Positions 41,538 to 50,267 are shown, numbered from the stretch's first letter. The stretch is 64,000 bases of DNA from Paenisporosarcina quisquiliarum_A (GCF_043641925.1 NZ_JBHZRU010000001.1:275002-339001); one strand, 5' to 3'. The notes: generated from the sequence alone by a model not told the origin. Numbers and translations: made by a program.

Positions 41538-42569
41538 GTGAGTCAGATCGAAAAAGTAGTCGTATTAGGAGCGGGAAGCTGGGGCACTGCCTTAAGTATT
41601 GTTCTTGCAGAAAAAGGGCATGATTGTCTTTTGTGGTCTCATCGAGAAGATCAAGCAAACGAAATCAACCAAAAACATAAAAATCATAAATATTTACCGG
41701 AAGCCCAGTTACCTTTAAATTTACATGCTTCATGTTCTTTACAAGTAGCTGCTGAACACGCAAAAATTATTGTTATGGCAGTTCCGACTAAAGGCATTAG
41801 AGAAGTGTGTCAAAATTTAGTGAAGCATTTAACTGAGCCAGTTCTTTTCGTTCATGTTTCAAAAGGGATTGAACCCGATTCTTTAAAGCGAATCTCTGAA
41901 ATGATGCGAGAAGAAATTCCGAATGAATTCATTCAAGAAATTGTCGTCTTATCGGGTCCTAGTCATGCCGAAGAAGTCATTTTGAAGCATCCAACGACAG
42001 TCACAGCTGCATGTGAGAATATTAAATATGCTGAAATTGTTCAAGATCTATTTATGCATGGTTATTTCCGTGTATATACCAATACCGATGTAATTGGAGT
42101 AGAGATGGGCGGAGCATTAAAAAATATTATTGCACTAGCTGCAGGCATAACAGACGGTCTAGGTTACGGTGATAACGCTAAAGCTGCTCTTATTACGCGA
42201 GGTCTAGCTGAAATTGCTCGCCTAGGTACTAAGATGGGTGCAAATCCCCTAACTTTTTCAGGTTTAACTGGAATTGGCGATTTAATTGTCACATGTACAA
42301 GCGTTCATTCACGAAATTGGCGAGCAGGAAACCTACTTGGTAAAGGAATGAAACTAGATGAAGTGCTAGAACAGATGGGAATGGTTGTAGAAGGCGTCAG
42401 AACGACGAAGGCAGCCTATCAATTGTCTCAACATCATCAAGTGCCTATGCCAATAACGAATGCCTTATATCAAGTGTTATTCGAACAAGTAGATACGAAA
42501 ACCGCCGTAGATGAACTGATGGATCGTGGAAAGAAACATGAAATGGAAGATTTGTACGAATACCTATAG
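41538..42569 (+). CDS. gpsA: Glycerol-3-phosphate dehydrogenase GpsA
   Basis: NAD(P)H-dependent reduction of dihydroxyacetone phosphate to sn-glycerol 3-phosphate for phospholipids; 343 aa. The Rossmann motif is VLGAGSWGTALSIVLAEKGH. The catalytic lysine region is GGALKNIIALAAGITDGLGYGDNAKAAL with further GLTGIGDLIVTCTS. The start is odd: GTG 41538 has its ribosome site AGGAG overlapping or touching it, while ATC 41547, 7 nt after AGGAG, aligns with the usual first residue (MKKVTMLG in B. subtilis against IEKVVVLG). No ATG is in range. It is next to der, as in B. subtilis. Confidence 0.93.
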   Translation: MSQIEKVVVLGAGSWGTALSIVLAEKGHDCLLWSHREDQANEINQKHKNHKYLPEAQLPLNLHASCSLQVAAEHAKIIVMAVPTKGIREVCQNLVKHLTEPVLFVHVSKGIEPDSLKRISEMMREEIPNEFIQEIVVLSGPSHAEEVILKHPTTVTAACENIKYAEIVQDLFMHGYFRVYTNTDVIGVEMGGALKNIIALAAGITDGLGYGDNAKAALITRGLAEIARLGTKMGANPLTFSGLTGIGDLIVTCTSVHSRNWRAGNLLGKGMKLDEVLEQMGMVVEGVRTTKAAYQLSQHHQVPMPITNALYQVLFEQVDTKTAVDELMDRGKKHEMEDLYEYL

Positions 42570-42579
42570 AATTGTCACA

Positions 42580-42616
42580 AAACAAGAGGATGCACATAAG
42601 CACCTCTTGTTTTTTC
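42580..42616 (+). terminator. Terminator after gpsA
   Basis: AAACAAGAGG and CCTCTTGTTT are perfect 10-bp arms followed by T residues. Confidence 0.88.
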
Positions 42617-42662
42617 ATGCTATACTTATTCGTTGAAAGAGATAGAAGGGTGGTCGACTGTT

Positions 42663-42866
42663 ATGTCATCTTTAGATAAAATGTGGATATCTTTTGCGTC
42701 TATGGGATTCATGATGATATCTATGGGATTAATTTATTTCAGTAGATATAAAATCAATAATAAAATAGTGAAATTTGTATTTGCATTGGTTGCCTATGTA
42801 TTATTAATTATTGGATTTATTAGCATGATCTATATTGTATTTAGCGGACCAACCGGTCGAGCATGA
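42663..42866 (+). CDS. yphE: DUF2768 small membrane protein YphE
   Basis: Protein of 67 aa with two membrane helices (about 8-27 and 38-60), ending SGPTGRA. The length and place between gpsA and yphF match the B. subtilis DUF2768 protein. Function unknown; linkage to spoIVA suggests a sporulation connection but nothing in the sequence proves it. ATG 42663 is preceded by GAAGGGTGG; in-frame codons upstream lack support. Confidence 0.82.
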   Translation: MSSLDKMWISFASMGFMMISMGLIYFSRYKINNKIVKFVFALVAYVLLIIGFISMIYIVFSGPTGRA

Positions 42867-42875
42867 GGTGAAGAA

Positions 42876-43583
42876 ATGAAGAGAATATCTCTAGCAGGAA
42901 TTATCCTAAGTAGTCTACTATTGTTATCAGGTTGTATGTACCCTGATTCGGCGAAAACAGAAAACCAACAAGCGTATGAAGATCAACTATTAACGGTTCA
43001 AAACGCCGTAGAGCAATACCAAGAAGCATCTGGCGGTCTTTTGCCAATAAAAACAAGAGAACAAGATGTCGACCAATATATTAAATATCCAGTATCATTT
43101 GAACGCATAATTCCATTGTATTTAGACAAAATTCCGTCTAATGCATATGAGAACGGTGGGATTTTTCAATATGTATTAACGGATGTTGAAGAAAATCCAA
43201 CGGTAAAACTTATCGATTTACGAACTGCAGAAAAAATTCGTGAATTAAAATTAAAAATGGGCATCAACGGCTATGGTCCAATCGACCGACAAATTGCTGA
43301 AAATGTTTATACCTTAAATTATGAAGTTATGGGTTATAAGGAAGAACAAACGGTTCCTAGTCCATATTCAGATGTCAATTTGCCATTAATTGCAACGGGT
43401 GATGGAAATGTCTATATTGACTATTCGATCGATTTAAATCGTATTTTGAATGAAGACAAACCAAACGTAAAACCTGGTGATGATATACGCTTTTTGCTTG
43501 AAGACAAATACCCGGTACTACCAGCTTACTCACTACCGTATACTGTGAATGAAAAGAACGAGCCTGTGTTTTTAATTAAATAA
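42876..43583 (+). CDS. yphF: Lipoprotein YphF
   Basis: Exported lipoprotein of 235 aa. The signal peptide MKRISLAGIILSSLLLLSGC ends in the lipobox LLSGC with C20 the lipidation site. The mature part has no recognised enzyme motif. The length and position before spoIVA match yphF in Bacillus. GAGGTGAAGAA precedes the ATG, and it starts 9 nt after yphE, so the two are probably an operon. Confidence 0.85.
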   Translation: MKRISLAGIILSSLLLLSGCMYPDSAKTENQQAYEDQLLTVQNAVEQYQEASGGLLPIKTREQDVDQYIKYPVSFERIIPLYLDKIPSNAYENGGIFQYVLTDVEENPTVKLIDLRTAEKIRELKLKMGINGYGPIDRQIAENVYTLNYEVMGYKEEQTVPSPYSDVNLPLIATGDGNVYIDYSIDLNRILNEDKPNVKPGDDIRFLLEDKYPVLPAYSLPYTVNEKNEPVFLIK

Positions 43584-43599
43584 TAGGTCGCTTAATTTC

Positions 43600-43690
43600 C
43601 TTCAAATCAAAGTGAGACCTCGCAGGAATACTTGCTGGCCAGACCTTGAGATGATGGACACGCATACTCTTGGTAGGTTTACGCTGTTCA
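43600..43690. repeat. Possible decayed family 1 element
   Basis: The segment GTGAGACCTCGCAGGAAT resembles GGTGAGACCCCGCAGTGA in copy E, but neither end of the element is present. The identification is weak. Confidence 0.25.
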
Positions 43691-43751
43691 TGCGATCAAA
43701 AAAAATTCAATAAAGACAAATAATAAAGTATTGAAAAATTCTAAACTCCAA

Positions 43752-43790
43752 TGAAAACGTTTCGTGCATATGCATGAAACGTTTTTTTTT
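43752..43790 (+). terminator. Terminator upstream of spoIVA
   Basis: AAAACGTTTCGTGCA and TGCATGAAACGTTTT pair with one G-U, then ten T residues. It ends transcripts from yphEF and insulates spoIVA. Confidence 0.88.
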
Positions 43791-43827
43791 CGCATACGAT
43801 AAAGTGCGAATGAAAGGGGGCACGGAA

Positions 43828-45306
43828 ATGGCTGATCAAATTTATCAACAAATTGCTGAACGAACAAATGGTGATGTTTATCTTGGTGTTGTAGGGCCAG
43901 TGAGGGTAGGGAAATCGACTTTCGTCAAACGTGTAATGGAATGCATCGTCATTCCAAATATGACCGATGATATTGAGCGTTTACGCGCACAGGATGAGTT
44001 GCCACAAAGTTCACCTGGAGCCGTAATTATGACTGCGGAACCGAAATTTGTGCCGGCTCATGGAACAAGTATTCAAGTAGGTGATGATGCATTCAGATTT
44101 CATGTGCGCCTTGCGGATTGTGTTGGTTACATAATCGAAGGTGCAAAAGGGTACGAAGACGAAAATGGTCCAAAACTAGTCCATACGCCTTGGCATCATG
44201 AACCTATCCCATTCCAAGAGGCTGCAAAAATCGGAACGGATAAAGTAATCCGAGATCATTCAACAATCGGGATTGTCATGACCACAGATGGAACCGTAAA
44301 TGACATTCCGCGACACGCAGTTGAGCAAGTAGAAGAGGATATTATTAATCAGTTAAAAGAGATTGGTAAACCGTTCGTTATTGTTTTAAACAGTCGTATG
44401 CCTGCACATGAAAGTGCTTTACATTTACGAGCTGAACTTCATGAAAAATATGGCGTTCCAGTTATCGTAACAGCTGTTGATCAAATGTCAGTTCATGAAA
44501 TTCAAACAATTTTAAAAGAGGCTCTTTATGAGTTTCCATTACAATCATTTGATTTGCAAAAACCTGATTGGATGGATGTTTTAGATTTTGATCACCCACT
44601 TCAACAATCTTTGCAAAATTCTTTAGCTGAATGGTCCACTCAAGTTTCGAGGATCCGCGATGTAAAAGAATTAGCAAATTATCTAGCACAAGAGCCTTTT
44701 GTTGAAAATGCAGAAGTAATTGAAGTAGATGCAGGAAAAGGTAGAGCCAGCATTCAGATTGAAATGAAAGATGATGTATTTCAATCGGTATGTGAGGAAT
44801 GGTTAGAAGATCCAATTGTTACGAAAAAAGATTGGTTACTCTATGTAAAAGAATCTTCACATGCAAAAAAATCATATTTAAGATTCCATGACGCAATTGA
44901 ATCAGCAAAAGATGGTGGATATGGAGTAGCTCTTCCTATCATGCAGGAATTCCAACCTTCAGCACCAGAGCAGATCAACGAAAATAAATTTTATGGCGTG
45001 CGAATGAAAGCAAAAGCACCTTCATTCCATATTATTCGTGTAGATATGGATGCAGAATTTTCGCCGCTAATCGGTTCCGAATTCCATAGCCAGCAATTAT
45101 TAAAAGAATTAAAAGAGGCCTATTATCATGATCGAGAAGCCTTATGGCAAACATCATTGTTTGGAACACCACTTCATGAAATGTTAAAAGAAAGCATGAG
45201 ATTTAAAACAGAAGCAGTCTCCTCACATGCGAAGAAACGGATGAGAGAAACGATTGAACGTATGGTGAATGACGGAGATCGCGGCATGGTAACTTTCATT
45301 TTATAA
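43828..45306 (+). CDS. spoIVA: Spore coat morphogenetic ATPase SpoIVA
   Basis: Mother-cell protein that hydrolyses ATP to polymerise on the forespore and form the base of the coat; 492 aa, the same length as in B. subtilis. The Walker A motif is VGPVRVGKSTFVKR near residue 23, followed by TRAFAC-type GTPase-like segments such as ADCVGYIIEGAKGYEDENGP. The conserved C-terminus NDGDRGMVTFIL is complete. ATG 43828 follows AAAGGGGGC; the frame is open upstream to 43774 but through the terminator T-run. CATACGAT at 43793-43800 resembles a sigma-E -10 box without a good -35. Confidence 0.96.
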   Translation: MADQIYQQIAERTNGDVYLGVVGPVRVGKSTFVKRVMECIVIPNMTDDIERLRAQDELPQSSPGAVIMTAEPKFVPAHGTSIQVGDDAFRFHVRLADCVGYIIEGAKGYEDENGPKLVHTPWHHEPIPFQEAAKIGTDKVIRDHSTIGIVMTTDGTVNDIPRHAVEQVEEDIINQLKEIGKPFVIVLNSRMPAHESALHLRAELHEKYGVPVIVTAVDQMSVHEIQTILKEALYEFPLQSFDLQKPDWMDVLDFDHPLQQSLQNSLAEWSTQVSRIRDVKELANYLAQEPFVENAEVIEVDAGKGRASIQIEMKDDVFQSVCEEWLEDPIVTKKDWLLYVKESSHAKKSYLRFHDAIESAKDGGYGVALPIMQEFQPSAPEQINENKFYGVRMKAKAPSFHIIRVDMDAEFSPLIGSEFHSQQLLKELKEAYYHDREALWQTSLFGTPLHEMLKESMRFKTEAVSSHAKKRMRETIERMVNDGDRGMVTFIL

Positions 45307-45350
45307 TCGTTAGAATTTGAGTATGTAATCTAATAATTTCGACATAAGCA

Positions 45351-45400
45351 TAAAGAACAGGGTTTCGCAAGGAAATTGCGAAAATTCCTGTTCTTTTTTT
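45351..45400 (+). terminator. Terminator after spoIVA
   Basis: AAAGAACAGG/CCTGTTCTTT with inner TTTCGCAA/TTGCGAAA arms, then a T-run. Confidence 0.9.
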
Positions 45401-45450
45401 GGTGAAAATAAATTTTCTGCATTAAGTTGGAAATTGTGGTCGAAATATTG

Positions 45451-45479
45451 TTGCGAAGCCTTTTTGGTTATGATACTCT
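45451..45479 (+). promoter_or_regulatory. Sigma-A promoter of hbs
   Basis: TTGCGA and TACTCT are 17 bp apart with a TG-A extended -10, 47 bases before the hbs start. Confidence 0.6.
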
Positions 45480-45525
45480 TTTTACATGATTGTTAGTCCA
45501 TCCCCTTTGAGAGGAGGTGAATGGT

Positions 45526-45798
45526 GTGAATAAAACAGAATTAGTAAACTCAGTAGCAGAAGCTGCAGATCTTTCAAAGAAAGATGCTTCTAAAGCGGTT
45601 GACGCAATATTTGATACAATTCAAGATACTCTTGCAAAAGGTGAAAAAATTCAACTTATTGGTTTTGGTAACTTTGAAGTTCGTGAACGTGCTGCTCGTA
45701 AGGGTCGTAACCCACAAACAGGTAAAGAAATCGAAATCGCTGCAAGCAAAGTGCCTGCTTTCAAACCAGGTAAAGCGCTTAAGGACGCAGTTAAGTAA
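45526..45798 (+). CDS. hbs: DNA-binding protein HU (HBsu)
   Basis: Nucleoid protein of 90 aa that bends and compacts DNA. The HU signature GFGNFEVRERAARKGRNPQTG spans about 46-66 and includes the arm that enters the minor groove. GTG 45526 is the start, with AGGAGGTGA ending 5 nt before it; GTG 45517 overlaps the ribosome site. MNKTELVNSVAEAADLSKKD matches B. subtilis HBsu closely. A perfect terminator follows. Confidence 0.97.
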   Translation: MNKTELVNSVAEAADLSKKDASKAVDAIFDTIQDTLAKGEKIQLIGFGNFEVRERAARKGRNPQTGKEIEIAASKVPAFKPGKALKDAVK

Positions 45799-46062
45799 TT
45801 AGCGTCTGAACGTACATAGAACGACTTTTGTGATTATGTCACAAAAGTCGTTCTTTTTTACGTTTAATAGAGAGATTTGAGATAGGAAAGTTATTGAAAT
45901 GTAAGAATCTACTGATTGAAAAATTTTCAACATATATTCTCTAACGCCAAATAAATCAACCGTACCGCCAGTAATAATGGTTTTTAACGCTGTATTATTA
46001 GCTGCTATCGCCAAATTATCACCACCAAACGCCAAAATATGATCAACAATCGCTAGATTCAC
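45799..46062 (-). CDS. Doubtful 87-aa ORF antisense to the hbs-folE spacer
   Basis: A minus-strand frame starts at GTG 46062, 3 nt after AAGGAGG, and reads MNLAIVDHILAFGGDNLAIA and on. The N-terminal 50 residues look protein-like (alternating hydrophobic, GG turns). The last 20 residues are encoded by the hbs terminator, so the C-terminus is not natural. I recognise no family. It may be a gene remnant or chance. Confidence 0.25.
   Translation of the reverse strand: MNLAIVDHILAFGGDNLAIAANNTALKTIITGGTVDLFGVREYMLKIFQSVDSYISITFLSQISLLNVKKNDFCDIITKVVLCTFRR
45818..45860 (+). terminator. Terminator after hbs
   Basis: AGAACGACTTTTGTGA and TCACAAAAGTCGTTCT are perfect 16-bp arms with a 5-nt loop and a T-run. 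Confidence 0.95.
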
Positions 46063-46130
46063 ATCCCTCCTTCTCCGAATACCAAGAGCATCCCCATTAG
46101 AGAAAGCGCTTGATGTCTCAAAATTGAGTT

Positions 46131-46159
46131 TTGCGTAACGATTAGGGATATGCTAAGAT
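46131..46159 (+). promoter_or_regulatory. Sigma-A promoter of folE-mtrB
   Basis: TTGCGT and TAAGAT are 17 bp apart, 45 bases before folE. The rest of the spacer 45861-46130 holds only the doubtful minus-strand ORF. Confidence 0.55.
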
Positions 46160-46204
46160 TCACATAGATTTAAGGACTGTTTTATTTTTTAGGGGGCGTC
46201 AATA

Positions 46205-46774
46205 GTGACTAGTGTAGATATAAAAAAAATAGAGAATGCAGTAACCATGATATTAGAGGCTGTTGGAGAAGACCCAACGCGTGAAGGGTTACTTGAAACG
46301 CCAAAACGTGTCGCAAAGATGTATGCTGAAATGTTTTCGGGTTTAAAAGAAGATCCAAAAGAATATTTTAAAACAGTTTTTCATGAAGATCATGAAGAGC
46401 TTGTGTTAGTAAAAGATATTCCATTCCATTCAATGTGTGAGCATCATTTAGTTCCTTTTTACGGAAAAGCTCACATTGCCTATATACCAAGAGATGGCGT
46501 TGTGACGGGATTAAGTAAATTAGCACGTGCAGTTGAAACCACTGCAAGACGCCCCCAACTACAAGAACGTATTACTTCAACAATTGCCGACTCAATCATG
46601 GACATGTTAAATCCTTACGGTGTCTATGTCGTTATCGAAGCGGAACATATGTGTATGACAATGCGTGGCATTAAAAAGCCTGGTGCTAAAACGGTAACAG
46701 CCGTAGCAAAAGGGATCTATGAAACCGATCACGTGAAGCGCTCAGAAATTCTATCGTTCATTCAAATGAACTAA
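46205..46774 (+). CDS. folE: GTP cyclohydrolase I (MtrA/FolE)
   Basis: First enzyme of folate pterin synthesis, GTP to dihydroneopterin triphosphate; 189 aa. Active-site zinc and substrate residues are in FHSMCEHHLVPFYGKAHIAYIP (cysteine and two histidines), and the second zinc cysteine is in EAEHMCMTMRGI. The GTG start follows AGGGGGCG. It precedes mtrB, as in B. subtilis mtrAB. Confidence 0.97.
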   Translation: MTSVDIKKIENAVTMILEAVGEDPTREGLLETPKRVAKMYAEMFSGLKEDPKEYFKTVFHEDHEELVLVKDIPFHSMCEHHLVPFYGKAHIAYIPRDGVVTGLSKLARAVETTARRPQLQERITSTIADSIMDMLNPYGVYVVIEAEHMCMTMRGIKKPGAKTVTAVAKGIYETDHVKRSEILSFIQMN

Positions 46775-46803
46775 TAACAGAAAACCAATTGGAGGAGAAG
46801 TTC

Positions 46804-47025
46804 ATGTCTCAAACAGAGTATATTGTAATTCGTGCAGAAGAAGATGGTGTAAATGTTATCGGCTTAACAAGGGGAACAGATACTAAATTTCATCATTCTG
46901 AAAAATTAGATCGTGGCGAAGTAATGGTTGCTCAATTCACTGAACATACTTCTGCTATAAAAATCCGAGGAAAAGCTGAAATACAAACTGCACATGGCGT
47001 TATGCAGAGTGAAGCGAAAAAATAG
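46804..47025 (+). CDS. mtrB: Tryptophan RNA-binding attenuation protein TRAP
   Basis: Forms an 11-subunit ring that binds tryptophan and then (G/U)AG-repeat RNA of trp transcripts; 73 aa. Tryptophan- and RNA-contacting segments are visible: IGLTRGTDTKFHHSEKLDRG and FTEHTSAIKIRGKAEI. ATG 46804 follows GGAGGAG. It is 29 nt after folE. The trp operon it usually controls is absent from its standard place between aroH and hisC in this window. Confidence 0.95.
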   Translation: MSQTEYIVIRAEEDGVNVIGLTRGTDTKFHHSEKLDRGEVMVAQFTEHTSAIKIRGKAEIQTAHGVMQSEAKK

Positions 47026-47055
47026 GCACATTTGAGTGATTGGACCTTCTTGCTG

Positions 47056-47064
47056 TGCTATAAT
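47056..47064 (+). promoter_or_regulatory. Extended -10 promoter of hepS-menG-hepT
   Basis: TG-C-TATAAT lies 45 bases before the hepS ATG, without a good -35. Confidence 0.55.
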
Positions 47065-47108
47065 GACACAATACGACATCTGTAGTTTAGTGAAATGGAG
47101 CACGTAGA

Positions 47109-47897
47109 ATGAACGAAACTCTCATTCAACAACAAGTTGAACAACTAAAATTTAAAATCATACAAAAAGTGCGTCATCGGACACTACACAAATATACTGG
47201 CGAGCCAGATGTTTGTGAAGACCGCTTGTTCTTTTTATTGCTCCCATTTTTAAATGGAGAACAATGGACTGATGAACACGAACAAGCTGGAATCGCTGTA
47301 GCAATTATATACAGTGCGCTGTCAGCACACGATCAAATAAAAGAATCCAATGCTTCCTCTAAAAGTCAGCAGTTAACGGTGTTAGCAGGGGATTATTATA
47401 GTGGGATGTACTATCAAATTCTTGCGAAGCAATCGAATATTGCTTTAATTAGATCTTTATCTAATGGCATTATTGAAATTAGTGAAAAAAAAGCATCGGT
47501 TTACGATCAACTTCATCGAACTTTCAATGAATGGATGTCCACTATTGTTTCAATAGAAAGTTTATCAATTGAACAATTTTATCAACATTATCAGTTTGAA
47601 CAATATATTCCGTATATGAGACAAGCTTTATTCATTCAAAGAATTGTTTACGAACTTGATTTATATAAAGATGGGAAATCGTCTAGATTTCAAGAAGCGC
47701 TTATTGAAAGTGCACACGCCCTTGGTTACGCGTCTAGTTTAGGGACTTTGTTGGAAACTGTTTGTAAAGAAGGGATTGCTCATTTGAATAAAGACATTGG
47801 AGCGTCAACTCTATTAACGAGTCCAGTAAAAGAATATCTATATCAAATGATCAATACTTCTATAAATAAAAATGCAGTTGTTCTTAAAGAAAGGTGA
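47109..47897 (+). CDS. hepS: Heptaprenyl diphosphate synthase component I
   Basis: Small regulatory subunit that pairs with HepT to make the C35 side chain of menaquinone-7; 262 aa. Family features include AVAIIYSALSAHDQI and LAGDYYSGMYYQILAKQSNI, both helices of the prenyl synthase fold without the catalytic aspartates. It overlaps the menG ribosome site, and the order hepS-menG-hepT matches Bacillus gerCA-CB-CC. Confidence 0.92.
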   Translation: MNETLIQQQVEQLKFKIIQKVRHRTLHKYTGEPDVCEDRLFFLLLPFLNGEQWTDEHEQAGIAVAIIYSALSAHDQIKESNASSKSQQLTVLAGDYYSGMYYQILAKQSNIALIRSLSNGIIEISEKKASVYDQLHRTFNEWMSTIVSIESLSIEQFYQHYQFEQYIPYMRQALFIQRIVYELDLYKDGKSSRFQEALIESAHALGYASSLGTLLETVCKEGIAHLNKDIGASTLLTSPVKEYLYQMINTSINKNAVVLKER

Positions 47898-47902
47898 CAC
47901 AC

Positions 47903-48607
47903 ATGACGAAAACAAAAGAAGAACGCGTTCATGAAGTGTTTGAAAAAATATCTGGAAATTACGATAAGATGAATTCCGTTATTAGTTTTCAACAACATAA
48001 AAAATGGCGTGAAGATACAATGTCACGAATGAATGTCAAAAAGGGTAGTTCATCGCTAGATGTGTGTTGTGGTACTGCTGATTGGACTATATCCATGGGT
48101 GAAGCTGTCGGTTCAACAGGACGTGCCGTAGGACTTGATTTCAGTCAAAATATGTTGAATGTTGGAATAGACAAGACGAAAGAAATTCCTCAAATCGAAT
48201 TGTTACATGGAAATGCAATGGAACTTCCATTTCCCGATGACTCGTTCGATTATGTAACAATTGGTTTTGGTTTAAGAAATGTTCCGGATTACATGCAAGT
48301 GTTAAAAGAAATCGAGCGGGTGTTAAAGCCTGGTGGAATGTTCGTTTGTTTAGAGACATCTCAAGCTGAAATGCCAATCTACAAACAACTTTTCCGATTT
48401 TACTTTAAATACGTTATGCCGATTTTTGGTAAATTCTTTGCGAAGAGCTATAAAGAATATTCTTGGTTACAAGAATCAGCAAAAGATTTCCCTGGAATGA
48501 AAGCATTAGCAAAAATGATGGAACAAGCCGGTTTTGTAAATGTTGAATATAAACCATACAGTGGCGGTGCTGCTGCAAGACATATTGGCTACAAAAATAA
48601 TGGATGA
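47903..48607 (+). CDS. menG: Demethylmenaquinone methyltransferase MenG
   Basis: SAM-dependent C-methylation that completes menaquinone; 234 aa. Class I methyltransferase motifs: SLDVCCGTADWTISMGEA (motif I), VGLDFSQNML, and FDYVTIGFGLRNVPDY (UbiE signature). The start is ATG 47903 with AAAGGTGA 6 nt upstream; GTG 47894 overlaps that site. It sits between the two prenyl synthase subunits. Confidence 0.95.
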   Translation: MTKTKEERVHEVFEKISGNYDKMNSVISFQQHKKWREDTMSRMNVKKGSSSLDVCCGTADWTISMGEAVGSTGRAVGLDFSQNMLNVGIDKTKEIPQIELLHGNAMELPFPDDSFDYVTIGFGLRNVPDYMQVLKEIERVLKPGGMFVCLETSQAEMPIYKQLFRFYFKYVMPIFGKFFAKSYKEYSWLQESAKDFPGMKALAKMMEQAGFVNVEYKPYSGGAAARHIGYKNNG

Positions 48608-48660
48608 AGCTTAACATGATTAAATTGTAAAAGTTTCGGTGTGGGAGAAGGTACTTAGAA

Positions 48661-49635
48661 GTGGAAAAGATGAAGTTATCCATGCTCTATTCTGACATGC
48701 GTTCAGATTTAGATCTCATCGAAAAAGAATTAGAGGTTGCTGTGAATTCGTCTTCACACTTACTAAATGATGCTTCTCTTCATTTGTTGCATGCTGGCGG
48801 AAAACGGATACGTCCTGTATTTGTATTACTGGCTGCTAAGTTTGGTGATTATCAGATTGATCGCATTAAAGATGTTGCCGTGCCTTTAGAATTAATTCAT
48901 ATGGCCTCTTTAGTGCATGATGATGTTATTGATGATTCTGAAATGCGAAGAGGACAGTTAACGGTCAAAGCCCAATGGAATAATCGAGTCGCCATGTATA
49001 CTGGCGATTTTATTTTTGCCCGTGCCCTCGAATACATAACGAATTTCTCAAATACTGAGGCACATCGTATTTTGTCCTATACAATGGTTGAAATTTGTGT
49101 GGGGGAAATTATTCAAATCGAGGATAAATATAAAATTGATCAGCGACTACAAGATTATTTCCGTCGTATTAAACGAAAGACTGCTCTTTTGATTTCTTCA
49201 AGCTGTCAACTAGGAGCAGTTGTATCTGGAGCAGATGCAAAGACCACGATGCATTTAAAACGTTTTGGGTATTACGTCGGTATGTCATTCCAAATAATCG
49301 ATGATATTTTAGATTTCACCTCAACAGACAAAGAACTTGGAAAACCGGCTGGCAGTGATTTGCTACAAGGCAATATCACATTACCTATCTTGTTTTTAAA
49401 AGATGATCCAGTTTTCCGAAAAGATTTTGAACGGGCGATGTCAGGTGAATTAACGGAAGCTGAAAGACTTGACCTTGTTAAACGTGTGCGCCAATCAGAT
49501 GCGATTGATAAAGCGAAGCAAATTAGTGATCGATATTTGCAAAAAGCCATGAAAGAAATTGATGCTTTGCCCGATCAACATGCTAAAAAAACTTTACGCA
49601 AAATTTCGCTATTTATGGGGAAACGTAAATTTTAA
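48661..49635 (+). CDS. hepT: Heptaprenyl diphosphate synthase component II
   Basis: Catalytic subunit that elongates farnesyl diphosphate to the C35 chain; 324 aa. The first aspartate-rich motif is LVHDDVIDDSEMRRG, the second is QIIDDILDFTS, and GGKRIRPVFV is the conserved IPP site. The GTG start at 48661 is about 10 nt after GGGAGAAGG; ATG 48670 is an alternative. The end MGKRKF is a typical polyprenyl synthase C-terminus. Confidence 0.95.
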   Translation: MEKMKLSMLYSDMRSDLDLIEKELEVAVNSSSHLLNDASLHLLHAGGKRIRPVFVLLAAKFGDYQIDRIKDVAVPLELIHMASLVHDDVIDDSEMRRGQLTVKAQWNNRVAMYTGDFIFARALEYITNFSNTEAHRILSYTMVEICVGEIIQIEDKYKIDQRLQDYFRRIKRKTALLISSSCQLGAVVSGADAKTTMHLKRFGYYVGMSFQIIDDILDFTSTDKELGKPAGSDLLQGNITLPILFLKDDPVFRKDFERAMSGELTEAERLDLVKRVRQSDAIDKAKQISDRYLQKAMKEIDALPDQHAKKTLRKISLFMGKRKF

Positions 49636-49716
49636 GTTGTTGTATAAATTTTGATTGAATGGTACTATTTTTTACGGTAGGGATAACCCTAAGATCGAAT
49701 TGAAGGAGTGTTAATT

Positions 49717-50163
49717 ATGGAAAGAACGTTTTTAATGGTAAAACCTGATGGAGTTCAACGTAACCTTATTGGTGAAATCGTTGGTCGTTTTGAAAAGAAA
49801 GGCTTCCAATTAGTTGGAGCTAAATTAATGCAAATTACACCAGAACTTGCTGGTGAACATTACGGTGAACATAAAGAACGCCCATTCTTCGGTGAACTTG
49901 TTGATTTCATTACTTCTGGACCAGTATTCGCAATGGTTTGGGAAGGCGAAAATGTAATTGCTACTTCTCGTTTACTAGTTGGGGCTACAAACCCTAAAGA
50001 GTCTGCTCCTGGAACTATCCGTGGAGACTTCGCTGTAACAGTTGGAAAGAACATCATTCATGGTTCTGACTCTGCTGATAGCGCTGTTCGTGAAATCGGT
50101 TTATTCTTCAAAGAAGATGAACTTGTATCATACGCTAAAGATTCTAATAACTGGGTTAACTAA
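49717..50163 (+). CDS. ndk: Nucleoside-diphosphate kinase
   Basis: Transfers the gamma phosphate among nucleoside triphosphates; 148 aa. The phosphohistidine is in VGKNIIHGSDSADSAVREIG. The N-terminus MERTFLMVKPDGVQRNLIGE is typical. ATG 49717 is preceded by GAAGGAGTG; an ATG three codons upstream is not needed. The place after hepT and before cheR is as in B. subtilis. Confidence 0.97.
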   Translation: MERTFLMVKPDGVQRNLIGEIVGRFEKKGFQLVGAKLMQITPELAGEHYGEHKERPFFGELVDFITSGPVFAMVWEGENVIATSRLLVGATNPKESAPGTIRGDFAVTVGKNIIHGSDSADSAVREIGLFFKEDELVSYAKDSNNWVN

Positions 50164-50173
50164 TTTTCATTAT

Positions 50174-50211
50174 AAAAGCAGTCAAATGATATTCATTTGA
50201 CTGCTTTTTTT
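50174..50211 (+). terminator. Terminator after ndk
   Basis: AAAAGCAGTCAAATGA and TCATTTGACTGCTTTT are perfect 16-bp arms with a TAT loop. Confidence 0.95.
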
Positions 50212-50236
50212 AATTTCAGAATAGTCTTCCATACGT

Positions 50237-50242
50237 TATAAT
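50237..50242 (+). promoter_or_regulatory. -10 box of cheR
   Basis: A perfect TATAAT lies 26 bases before the cheR ATG; the -35 is not clear. Confidence 0.4.
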
Positions 50243-50267
50243 ATGGATAGGAAGTTAGAGAGGGAGA

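Noticed and set aside
43752..43768. CcpA cre-like site TGAAAACGTTTCGT
   Set aside because: The second half does not fit the consensus, and the bases form the arm of a terminator.
43793..43800. Sigma-E promoter of spoIVA
   Set aside because: CATACGAT fits the -10, but the only ATA-rich -35 lies 20 bp upstream, inside the terminator, too far for sigma-E.
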